24,290 nucleotides of DNA. Source: CAZUGH01 sp964619785. Its GTDB lineage: Bacteria; Bacillota; Clostridia; Lachnospirales; Lachnospiraceae. The notes below the pieces were generated by a model. The model was not told the origin of the DNA, did not search any database, and worked only from the letters and a program-made list of their open reading frames with translations. Location of the stretch: contig CAZUGH010000022.1 of the NCBI GenBank assembly GCA_964619785.1, forward strand, positions 1 to 24,290. The letters are read 5' to 3'. How positions within the stretch are numbered: the stretch's first letter is position 1; each line of letters opens with the position of its first letter. A program made the position numbers and the translations under genes. This document shows, piece after piece, positions 8,605 through 14,980 of the stretch.

Positions 8605-10191
8605 TTAATTTCTACCAAATTCACTCAATTGTAATCCCTCGTTACGGTCTAATGCCGTTTGAATACTCCATGGATGAGCAAAGATTAATAATGGATTTCC
8701 TTTTAAGTCTTTAACCTTCTTCGTATCTGATGTCACGGATAAACCAGCCACATCAATCTCCGCATTTTCAATCCAACGAATATGCTCATAAGGGAGCTGC
8801 TCCATTCGTATCTCTACATTATATTCAGATTCCAAGCGATATTGCAACACTTCAAACTGGAGTACACCGACTACTCCAACGATAATTTCTTCCATTCCTG
8901 TATTGAATTCCTGGAAAATCTGAATCGCACCTTCTTGCTCAATCTGAGCAATTCCTTTCATGAATTGCTTACGTTTCATCGTATCAACTTGACGCACTCT
9001 TGCAAAATGTTCCGGAGCAAAGGTCGGAATTCCTTCAAACTCCACATTTTTTCCTGGACTACACAAAGTATCTCCAATCGAAAAAATACCTGGGTCAAAT
9101 ACACCAATAATGTCACCTGCATATGCTTCTTCCACATGCTTACGTTCCTGTGCCATCATCTGCTGTGGCTGAGACAAACGTATTTTCTTACCACCTTGTA
9201 CATGATACACTTCCATACCAGCTTCAAACTTACCAGAACAGATTCTCATAAAAGCAATACGATCACGATGAGCCTTATTCATATTTGCTTGAATCTTAAA
9301 TACAAATGCTGAAAAGTCATCATCAAATGGGCTTACATCTTCTTGGCGAGATTCTCTTGACAGAGGCGCTGTCGTCATCTGCAGAAAATGCTCCAAGAAT
9401 GGTTCAACACCAAAATTCGTCAAAGCCGACCCGAAAAATACAGGTGAAAGCTGTCCTGCCTGAACTCTCTCCAAATCAAATTCATCACTTGCTCCATCAA
9501 GAAGTTCCACTTCATCTACTAATATATCATGGTATTCCTTCGTGATTAACTCATCTAGATTCGAATCTCCTAATTTTGCTTCTACAGACTCAATCTTATG
9601 CCCGTTATCGGATGCATAGAAACGATTAATCGTCTGAGAGCTTCTGTCATATACTCCCTTAAAATTCTTACCTGAACCAATTGGCCAGTTAATTGGGCAA
9701 GTACGAATTCCAAGTACCGTCTCAATCTGATCAATCAACTCAAAAGGATCCATCGCTTCACGGTCCATCTTATTAACAAAGGTAAAAATAGGAATTCCTC
9801 TCATCACACAAACCTTAAATAACTTGATTGTCTGTGCCTCGACACCCTTAGAGCCATCAACTACCATCACGGCAGAGTCTGCTGCCATCAAAGTACGATA
9901 AGTGTCCTCTGAGAAATCCTGATGTCCTGGTGTATCTAGAATATTGATACAATATCCGTCATAATTGAATTGAAGAACGGATGATGTTACCGAGATACCT
10001 CTCTCCTTCTCAATCTCCATCCAGTCAGATACCGCATGCTTCGCAGCCTTACGTCCTTTTACAGAACCAGCTAGATTGATCGCTCCACCATATAACAGAA
10101 ACTTCTCCGTCAATGTTGTCTTACCAGCATCTGGATGCGAAATAATGGCAAATGTTCTTCTCTTTTCTATTTCCTTTTTATATTTATTCAA
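8605..10191 (-). CDS. prfC: Peptide chain release factor 3
   Basis: A GTPase that recycles RF1/RF2 from the ribosome after termination. At 528 residues it has the usual RF3 length. G1 is 'SHPDAGKTT', then 'VKGRKAAKHAVSDWMEIEKERGISVTSSV' (switch I, with 'ERGIS'), G3 'DTPGHQDF', G4 'NKMD'. Domain 2 begins near 'FSAFVFKIQANMNKAHRDRIAFMR'. Domain 3 has 'IVGVVGVLQFEVLQYRLESEYNVE'. These blocks are diagnostic of RF3 against EF-G. The start is TTG (10191) with AGGAGG about 10 bases ahead; no ATG fits. The ASST-like gene follows directly downstream. Confidence 0.97.
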   Translation of the reverse strand: MNKYKKEIEKRRTFAIISHPDAGKTTLTEKFLLYGGAINLAGSVKGRKAAKHAVSDWMEIEKERGISVTSSVLQFNYDGYCINILDTPGHQDFSEDTYRTLMAADSAVMVVDGSKGVEAQTIKLFKVCVMRGIPIFTFVNKMDREAMDPFELIDQIETVLGIRTCPINWPIGSGKNFKGVYDRSSQTINRFYASDNGHKIESVEAKLGDSNLDELITKEYHDILVDEVELLDGASDEFDLERVQAGQLSPVFFGSALTNFGVEPFLEHFLQMTTAPLSRESRQEDVSPFDDDFSAFVFKIQANMNKAHRDRIAFMRICSGKFEAGMEVYHVQGGKKIRLSQPQQMMAQERKHVEEAYAGDIIGVFDPGIFSIGDTLCSPGKNVEFEGIPTFAPEHFARVRQVDTMKRKQFMKGIAQIEQEGAIQIFQEFNTGMEEIIVGVVGVLQFEVLQYRLESEYNVEIRMEQLPYEHIRWIENAEIDVAGLSVTSDTKKVKDLKGNPLLIFAHPWSIQTALDRNEGLQLSEFGRN

Positions 10192-10234
10192 AACCGATTT
10201 CCTCCTAGTATAAAATCTTGTCGATAACCGATTA

Positions 10235-10263
10235 ATTTTACCATAAAACCGCCAATTTTACAA
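10235..10263 (-). promoter_or_regulatory. Predicted sigma-A promoter of prfC
   Basis: Minus strand TTGTAA (10258-10263), 17-base spacer, TAAAAT (10235-10240), about 44 bases ahead of the TTG start. Another TAAAAT-like box sits 20 bases further upstream. Confidence 0.55.
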
Positions 10264-10297
10264 TAAATCAAAATCATGAAATTTTTTCAAAAACCTC

Positions 10298-10326
10298 TTG
10301 CATTTTTCTAACACGTCATGTATAAT
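10298..10326 (+). promoter_or_regulatory. Promoter of tRNA-Gln
   Basis: TTGCAT (10298-10303), 17-base spacer, perfect TATAAT (10321-10326), ending 12 bases before the tRNA 5' end. Confidence 0.8.
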
Positions 10327-10338
10327 AGCAAATGTTGT

Positions 10339-10409
10339 TGGGCTATCGCCAAATGGTAAGGCACTGGATTCTGATTCCAGCATCTGTAGGTTCGAGTCCT
10401 GCTAGCCCA
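10339..10409 (+). tRNA. tRNA-Gln (anticodon CTG)
   Basis: A cloverleaf of 71 bases: acceptor TGGGCTA / TAGCCCA, anticodon arm CTGGA-TTCTGAT-TCCAG with anticodon CTG (reads CAG), and T-loop GGTTCGAGTCC. The discriminator-like A closes the helix and CCA is not encoded. It has its own promoter and terminator. Confidence 0.95.
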
Positions 10410-10412
10410 GTT

Positions 10413-10447
10413 AAAAAGAATCGGTATTGACTACCGATTCTTTTTTT
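10413..10447. terminator. Bidirectional terminator between tRNA-Gln and the MBL gene
   Basis: Arms AAGAATCGGTA / TACCGATTCTT around a 5-base loop, with T7 after it on the plus strand and T5 after it on the minus strand. It can end both the tRNA-Gln transcript and the convergent MBL-fold gene. Confidence 0.9.
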
Positions 10448-10457
10448 ATGTAAAACT

Positions 10458-11519
10458 TTATTGACATGTGGAATGTGCTCTATAGCCAGCCGCCTCCGCA
10501 TCTGCTGCTGATTTAAAATATACCCGGTTCTTCTCATATGGAAGAGAACCACAACTTGCCGAATGATATACTTTGGTGTTGACATTACCAATGATAGAAC
10601 CCGAAGCACTCGATGCACTTGGTGTCACTTTTGATGTACTAGTCGAGGTGGTTGAAGTCTTATCATAGCTCCCCTTCACTTTTTTAACAGATAGTTTCTT
10701 ACCATCCGAGGTTACAACAATTGTACCATTCTTATCTGTCCGAAGTATTTTCTTCGTGAAATTCTTAATTCTATTTAGCACACTGCTTTTGGGATGACCA
10801 TATGAATTACCAGCTCCCACAGATACAATCGCATATGTCGGACTAACCTTTTTGAGAAATTGAATTCCACTCGCATAGTCTGAGCCATGATGCGCCACCT
10901 GTAGAACATCTACATTCACATTGTACTTCGCATAGATTGCGTTCTCCACCTTCGAATCAATATCTCCCGTAAATAAGAACGAACGCTTCTTATGATCAAG
11001 TCGAATCACGACACTATTCTCATTACTCTCTCCATAATTCACACTCGGAGATAAAACCTTTGCATTCACACCAGATGCAATCTTAATCTTGTTTCCAGCC
11101 TTCAAACGCGCTTTCTTCACTTTATACTTCTGAATCGCTTGATTAAGCTCTTTCACCTGAAATGTGCCCTTATTGTCATCTGCATATGCTGACACGCTTA
11201 CCTTTTTCACCGCATAATCCTCAATCACCAAATCCGAACTACCCATATGGTCAGAATCATAATGAGTCAAAATCATATTGTGGATTGTTTTGATTTTCTT
11301 CTTATTAAGATACGTTTTCAACTTTGCATACTGTGACTCTTCCCCTGTATCAATCAACAAATTCTTACCTTTATACTGAATCAGCGTTGCATTGCCCTGT
11401 CCAATATCAATATAGCTAACCTGTAGTTTCGATGCAGCACTCGCATCCGTTCCATTTCCCCACTGACATATCAATGTCATGAACAACATTAACATAATTC
11501 CCTTACATATTTTTCTCAT
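10458..11519 (-). CDS. Secreted ComEC-like metallo-beta-lactamase-fold protein with C-terminal Ada-like zinc module
   Basis: A 353-residue protein with a signal peptide (residues 1-30, 'KGIMLMLFMTLICQW', AxA-like 'ASAAS'). The MBL domain follows, with 'YIDIGQGNATLI', metal-binding 'THYDSDHMG', 'LFTGDID' and 'VAHHGS', and 'SVGAGNSYGHPK' as in the ComEC/Rec2 hydrolase domain. None of the ComEC membrane-channel segments are present. A Ser/Thr-rich linker (about residues 285-310) leads to a last domain 'NTKVYHSASCGSLPYEKNRVYF ... AEAAGYRAHSTC', like the Ada metal-binding module often fused to extracellular nucleases. It probably hydrolyses phosphodiester or similar bonds outside the cell; the substrate is unknown. 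It runs divergently from the Ig-like gene at 11611. Confidence 0.88.
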   Translation of the reverse strand: MRKICKGIMLMLFMTLICQWGNGTDASAASKLQVSYIDIGQGNATLIQYKGKNLLIDTGEESQYAKLKTYLNKKKIKTIHNMILTHYDSDHMGSSDLVIEDYAVKKVSVSAYADDNKGTFQVKELNQAIQKYKVKKARLKAGNKIKIASGVNAKVLSPSVNYGESNENSVVIRLDHKKRSFLFTGDIDSKVENAIYAKYNVNVDVLQVAHHGSDYASGIQFLKKVSPTYAIVSVGAGNSYGHPKSSVLNRIKNFTKKILRTDKNGTIVVTSDGKKLSVKKVKGSYDKTSTTSTSTSKVTPSASSASGSIIGNVNTKVYHSASCGSLPYEKNRVYFKSAADAEAAGYRAHSTCQ

Positions 11520-11536
11520 AATCTTCCCTTCCTATC

Positions 11537-11565
11537 TTGTTATTTAAAATTCTGTATGTTACAAT
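11537..11565 (+). promoter_or_regulatory. Predicted promoter of the Ig-like protein gene
   Basis: TTGTTA (11537-11542), 17-base spacer, TACAAT (11560-11565). The start point would be near 11572, exactly where the left inverted repeat begins. Confidence 0.65.
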
Positions 11566-11571
11566 ACCCTC

Positions 11572-11592
11572 ATCTGACAAAGTAACCTTCCT
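11572..11592 (+). repeat. Left arm of the inverted repeat around the Ig-like gene
   Basis: The 21 bases starting ATCTGACA and ending GTAACCTTCCT match the reverse complement of 12146-12165 except for one substitution and one inserted base. It begins at the predicted transcription start of the Ig-like gene. Confidence 0.75.
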
Positions 11593-11610
11593 ATCATAAG
11601 GAGGGGTTCT

Positions 11611-12138
11611 ATGTGTAAGAGGGTATCTCATGCACTATTTCTTATTATTACCGTATTGTCTGTATTCCAGACACCTATTACCAGTTCAGCTAGTACATTA
11701 CGACTCAACCGAACATCTGCCAAGATTGAACGTGGTCAATCCATACGACTACGCATCCGTGATGATATCGAAGATATCAGTTACTCAACGAAGCAGACTC
11801 GTATTGTGAAAATCCATAGTTCAGGATTTATCGTTGGATTGAAGCCGGGCAAAGCAACGGTTATTGTTCGTTCAGAGGGGCAGACCGCCACTTGTCGAAT
11901 CCAAGTTGTCAAGCCCACCATTCGTCTGTCTAAGAAGCACATTCGCTTATCAAAAGGCAGCAATCAAATACTACCTGTATGGGTATCTTCTGGATATCAT
12001 CCACATTTCAAAAGCACGAACCGACAAATCGCCACAGTAGATGACTTAGGTCGTGTCTATGCCAAAAGAAAAGGCAAAGCAAATATCAAAGTATCTCTTG
12101 ATGGCGTAACAAAACAATGTAATGTAATCATTTACTAA
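11611..12138 (+). CDS. Small secreted protein with bacterial Ig-like (BIG_2) repeats
   Basis: A 175-residue protein with a signal peptide (residues 1-28, ending 'TSSAS') and two tandem Ig-like units. The first is 'LRLNRTSAKIERGQSIRL ... SSGFIVGLKPGKATVIV', the second 'IRLSKKHIRLSKGSNQI ... DDLGRVYAKRKGKANIKV'. The 'G-x-V-x-A/G-x-K-x-G-x-A-x-I-x-V' ending of each unit is the BIG_2 hallmark. No anchor or catalytic domain is present, so it is probably an adhesin-like or matrix protein released outside the cell. AAGGAGGGG precedes the ATG. An imperfect 20-21 bp inverted repeat flanks the gene. Confidence 0.85.
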   Translation: MCKRVSHALFLIITVLSVFQTPITSSASTLRLNRTSAKIERGQSIRLRIRDDIEDISYSTKQTRIVKIHSSGFIVGLKPGKATVIVRSEGQTATCRIQVVKPTIRLSKKHIRLSKGSNQILPVWVSSGYHPHFKSTNRQIATVDDLGRVYAKRKGKANIKVSLDGVTKQCNVIIY

Positions 12139-12145
12139 TTCACTC

Positions 12146-12165
12146 AGGAAGGTTACCTGTCAGAT
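12146..12165 (-). repeat. Right arm of the inverted repeat around the Ig-like gene
   Basis: AGGAAGGTTACCTGTCAGAT pairs with 11572-11592. It lies 7 bases after the Ig-like stop codon and its last base is the last base of the stop codon of the convergent HD gene. No T run follows, so it is not a classical terminator. Confidence 0.75.
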
Positions 12166-12800
12166 TATTTCATATCCCCTAAATCTCTTCGGTATTGTCT
12201 GATGAAATCATACACTAACCGTCTTTTCTCATGCCAAAATTTCTTAGCAGGTGCTGTCACCATATTGAATTGTTTCATATGACGATACGTATACTTCTCC
12301 ATATGCTTTGCAATCGCATCAAACGATGCTGCATCATCCATCGAAGCAATCCACGCATCCATCACAATCCCCATTGCACCCGTATCATCTAACATGTCCG
12401 CTTCCATCAACACAACTAACTCAATCGGCGTTGAACGCTGATATAAAAGTCTCTTCATTGAATGTCTCTCAATCAAGTCTGTGATAAATTCTATTTTTTC
12501 ATATGGATAATTTCGTTCTTCTAGATAATCCTTACAAATCTGCGCACTCAAAACAGAATGTGGTGTGTCTTCCTGAACAATTCCATATCCAACATCATGA
12601 AAAATAGTTGCCACCTTCAACGATTCCAAATCCAGATAATCATCCTTCAACTCTGTTGTAATACGTAGCATCCACTTGTAAACGCGAACAGTATGATCAA
12701 ATTTATCATAGCCAATCTGATGTTTATTGCCTCCGGCAAAGGCCTTTTGCTGGCCTAATCGATTACGTACAAATTCTAACATCTCCGCATGTTCATTCAT
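12165..12800 (-). CDS. HD-domain phosphohydrolase-like protein
   Basis: A 211-residue single-domain HD protein. The metal-binding pattern is 'KFDHTVRVYKW' (H), 'ATIFHDVGYG' (HD), 'IERHSMK' (H) and 'EADMLDDTGAMG' (D). It belongs to the broad HD superfamily of metal-dependent phosphohydrolases; the substrate (nucleotide, cyclic nucleotide or other) cannot be read from the sequence. I chose ATG 12800 ('MNEHAEML') over 12824 because AGGAGA sits just ahead. Its start overlaps the end of the CBS gene by 8 bases (ATGAATGA), so the two are very probably translationally coupled and functionally linked. Confidence 0.82.
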   Translation of the reverse strand: MNEHAEMLEFVRNRLGQQKAFAGGNKHQIGYDKFDHTVRVYKWMLRITTELKDDYLDLESLKVATIFHDVGYGIVQEDTPHSVLSAQICKDYLEERNYPYEKIEFITDLIERHSMKRLLYQRSTPIELVVLMEADMLDDTGAMGIVMDAWIASMDDAASFDAIAKHMEKYTYRHMKQFNMVTAPAKKFWHEKRRLVYDFIRQYRRDLGDMK

Positions 12801-13209
12801 TCCTATTCTCCTGATGTTCATCATAAAAGAACTTAATCACGTCCTTACGTGTGATGATTCCCATAAATAAATTTCGGTCATCTACAACCGGAACAAAGTT
12901 CTGTTCCATAACACGTAGCAAAAGCTCATCCATTGTCTCCGAAATCTTCACTGCTGGATTCCAATCAAGGCGAACGATATCTAAAATGCTATATTCTTCC
13001 TGCTCCTTCATTTCCCCACTATCATGTCCAACCAGATGCCACAGGAAATCTCCCTCGCTAACAGTTCCTATATAGCTTCCATCTTTACCAATCACTGGTA
13101 TCGCAGTAAAACCATGATTCTTAATCTTCTCTAGTCCCTGACGAATCGTATTAAAATCATAAAGATAAGCGATCTTGCTTTTTGGTTTCAGTAAAAAAGG
13201 TATATTCAT
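12793..13209 (-). CDS. Two-CBS-domain protein (CbpB/DarB-like)
   Basis: A 138-residue protein made of two CBS modules and nothing else: 'FNTIRQGLEKIKNHGFTAIPVIGKDGSYIGTVSEGDFL' and 'KISETMDELLLRVMEQNFVPVVDDRNLFMGIITRKDVI'. Such stand-alone pairs bind adenine nucleotides. The length and arrangement resemble the c-di-AMP-binding CbpB/DarB proteins of Firmicutes, which act on partner proteins. I infer this from layout only. The ribosome site is poor (GGGG 6 bases before ATG). It is preceded by an unusually structured leader (13213-13374) and its stop overlaps the start of the HD gene, suggesting that it regulates that enzyme. Confidence 0.85.
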   Translation of the reverse strand: MNIPFLLKPKSKIAYLYDFNTIRQGLEKIKNHGFTAIPVIGKDGSYIGTVSEGDFLWHLVGHDSGEMKEQEEYSILDIVRLDWNPAVKISETMDELLLRVMEQNFVPVVDDRNLFMGIITRKDVIKFFYDEHQENRNE

Positions 13210-13212
13210 ATA

Positions 13213-13374
13213 AGCCCCATTTCTGAGCGATTTATCGCGAAGAAGGCGACGAGAAATTCGTTACAACGATTTCTCGTCTGCCATCGATACTATTTTGTTT
13301 TCGCTCGTAAACAAAATAGTTGTGTGAAAAATATGCTATCGAGCATATTTTTTCACACTAGCCCCATTTCTGAG
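13213..13374 (-). repeat. Hairpin-cluster leader element flanked by 15-bp direct repeats
   Basis: The direct repeat AGCCCCATTTCTGAG occurs at 13213-13227 and 13360-13374. Between the copies lie four dyads: GCGAT/ATCGC (13227-13238), GACGAGAAAT/ATTTCTCGTC (13248-13257 and 13269-13278), a perfect 12-bp ACTATTTTGTTT/AAACAAAATAGT (13289-13300 and 13309-13320), and a 16-bp stem with one bulge starting GTGTGAAAAATATGCT (13322-13337 and 13342-13358). No coding frame is visible. From the promoter at 13413-13442, the whole element would form the roughly 195-base 5' untranslated leader of the CBS-HD operon. The repeat nearest the gene carries its GGGG ribosome site. It could be an inserted palindromic repeat element or a regulatory RNA. 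Confidence 0.8.
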
Positions 13375-13412
13375 TGTATTCATCCAAGAAACACATCAAA
13401 TTAATTAAGAAT

Positions 13413-13442
13413 ATTATATGTCAATCTCTGCTTCATTGTCAA
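13413..13442 (-). promoter_or_regulatory. Predicted promoter of the CBS-HD operon
   Basis: Minus strand TTGACA (13437-13442), 18-base spacer, TATAAT (13413-13418); both boxes are perfect. It overlaps the last codons and stop codon of the upstream HPP-like gene. Confidence 0.75.
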
Positions 13443-14355
13443 CCTTCCCACGTCCTATAAAAAGTGCCATTCCGATGAAGATTCCACTACCTAGGCACAC
13501 CAAAATCGGATACAAACCAAGCATCTGAGGATTCAGGATAAATGGTAAGAGTGCGATTGCTCCTGTCGGTGGAAAAAGGATTCGTAAAAAGTAAAACATT
13601 AGTGCCACGAGTAATAGCAAGACTGCAACAATTCCAATCATATAAGAGTCTCCTAGTAACGCAACGCATCGTGCTCCCATTGCTCCCATCAGTGCGGCAA
13701 TGCATATACTTAACCAGATTACTATGGGTCTTTTCCTAGCCGGACTCTGTTCTTCTGACAACTCTGTAAATGTTACAAGTAGCGGCGGCGCAATTAAAAA
13801 CAAATAACCAGTCTGCGTTGCGAGGATTGCCATCAACACGAATCCTACCAATAGTTGACTCCATTTTATCAATCTATCCCGAACAACAATTTCACATGGT
13901 ATATGCGTCTTCACCTGACGATACTCAATCTGCTCCATCAATTTTTGAACAAGTACAATAATAAATGTCATCAACATAACAGCTATGGGATAAACGACTC
14001 CAGTTGTTCCTAACAGAATCGGCAGAATACATGCAGAAATCATAGGAAGCATGGTGCAGCGAGCTACCGTCAATGAAACAGCAGTTATCAAAAACCCCAC
14101 AATCACCTTGACGAGTAACGGAATCCCCACCATGCCAGACAGAAGTACCCCCGCCCAAGCAGCAACTGACATCAGAATAAACATCTTACTTCGATTCGTC
14201 TCCCATGGCTGAGCTGGTGCTACCCATGCGCCTATTACGAGGGCTGCAATTTCTGGGAAAATAATTTCTTTTTCTCCTGTCAACAAAGCAACTGCTACCA
14301 TAAGAATTACCATCACAAATGCCAAAATCATTCCAAGTTTATTCTTCAATATCAT
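13414..14355 (-). CDS. HPP-family-like integral membrane protein
   Basis: A 313-residue protein that is almost wholly hydrophobic, with roughly ten membrane segments. 'FPEIAALVIGAWVAPAQPWETNR' near the start and 'ILFPPTGAIALLPFILNP' near the end recall the two-fold HPP-type membrane fold (P-P-x-G/A-A-x-A-L-L motif). HPP proteins in other organisms include nitrite carriers, but no function is assigned for this type. The start is ATG 14355 with AGAGAGG ahead. Only 69 bases, mostly a terminator hairpin, separate it from tRNA-Gly. I am moderately sure of 'membrane protein' and less so of the family. Confidence 0.6.
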   Translation of the reverse strand: MILKNKLGMILAFVMVILMVAVALLTGEKEIIFPEIAALVIGAWVAPAQPWETNRSKMFILMSVAAWAGVLLSGMVGIPLLVKVIVGFLITAVSLTVARCTMLPMISACILPILLGTTGVVYPIAVMLMTFIIVLVQKLMEQIEYRQVKTHIPCEIVVRDRLIKWSQLLVGFVLMAILATQTGYLFLIAPPLLVTFTELSEEQSPARKRPIVIWLSICIAALMGAMGARCVALLGDSYMIGIVAVLLLLVALMFYFLRILFPPTGAIALLPFILNPQMLGLYPILVCLGSGIFIGMALFIGRGKVDNEAEIDI

Positions 14356-14380
14356 GAACCTCTCTTTATCTTAATGCAAG

Positions 14381-14414
14381 AAAAAACACAGACCAGAATC
14401 AACTTCTGTCTGTG
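14381..14414 (-). terminator. Terminator (or attenuator) after tRNA-Gly
   Basis: Arms CACAGAC (14387-14393) and GTCTGTG (14408-14414), extended with a mismatch, with T6 after it on the minus strand. It lies between tRNA-Gly and the HPP-like gene, only 25 bases before that gene's start codon. Confidence 0.8.
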
Positions 14415-14424
14415 CAATAAAAAA

Positions 14425-14497
<73 letters not shown>

Positions 14498-14517
14498 ATG
14501 TGCTGAACACGAGTTAT

Positions 14518-14546
14518 AATATACCATAGGATTTTGACTTCGTCAA
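14518..14546 (-). promoter_or_regulatory. Promoter of tRNA-Gly
   Basis: Minus strand TTGACG (14541-14546), 17-base spacer, TATATT (14518-14523), about 20 bases ahead of the tRNA. Confidence 0.75.
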
Positions 14547-14553
14547 CCCCTTT

Positions 14554-14582
14554 TTGAAATTATTTTTAGAATATGATATACT
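14554..14582 (+). promoter_or_regulatory. Predicted promoter of the small lipoprotein gene
   Basis: TTGAAA (14554-14559), 17-base spacer, TATACT (14577-14582), 39 bases ahead of the ATG; back to back with the tRNA-Gly promoter. Confidence 0.65.
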
Positions 14583-14620
14583 CATTGTAAAACACGAATA
14601 AATACTATTGGAGGATTATC

Positions 14621-14980
14621 ATGAAATCATATAAGCTTATTTTTCTACTACTTTTAGTCTGTCTTCTTACTGCCTGTGGAACCGGAACAAAAGCCACAAA
14701 AGTTTCGAACAATTTCATCGGAACTTGGCAACTCGAGAAAGTAACGATTGATGACGAAAAGCAAGATTCATCAAAAATGAACCTCTCTTATACCTTCAAT
14801 GATGATGGCGTTGTATTGCAAACAAATGACGGCGAAATCACTGCTGGCACGTATACAGCCGACGGTGACAATGCCACGTTGACTTTTACCAGCGGAAATT
14901 ACGCCGCCAAAATATCGAACAACCAACTTACCATGGATCAGAGTGGCTGTGTCTATACATTTAAGAAAGCAAACGACTAG
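14621..14980 (+). CDS. Small lipoprotein, lipocalin-like
   Basis: A 119-residue protein with a lipoprotein signal: 'MKSYKLIFLLLLVCLLTAC', with Cys-19 as the lipidation site in the lipobox LTAC. The mature part, 'FIGTWQLEKVTI ... YTFNDDGVVLQTNDGEITAGTYTADGDNATLTF', has the alternating beta pattern and the opening G-T-W of small lipocalin-like domains common in gut Firmicutes lipoproteins. Surface-anchored; ligand unknown. GGAGG lies 8 bases before the ATG. Its TAG stop and that of the opposite chemoreceptor gene share the tetranucleotide CTAG. Confidence 0.8.
   Translation: MKSYKLIFLLLLVCLLTACGTGTKATKVSNNFIGTWQLEKVTIDDEKQDSSKMNLSYTFNDDGVVLQTNDGEITAGTYTADGDNATLTFTSGNYAAKISNNQLTMDQSGCVYTFKKAND

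Noticed and set aside
8782..9312. Long plus-strand open frame of 176 codons opposite prfC
   Set aside because: It lies wholly antisense to the well-conserved RF3 gene, is rich in His, Phe and Asn without domain pattern, and has no convincing ribosome site.
13213..13374. c-di-AMP (ydaO) riboswitch ahead of the CBS gene
   Set aside because: The stems are simple AT-rich or self-complementary hairpins and none of the conserved ydaO loop sequence that I know is present.
13213..13374. CRISPR array
   Set aside because: Only two copies of a 15-bp repeat 147 bases apart, with palindromic content between them and no cas genes in the window.
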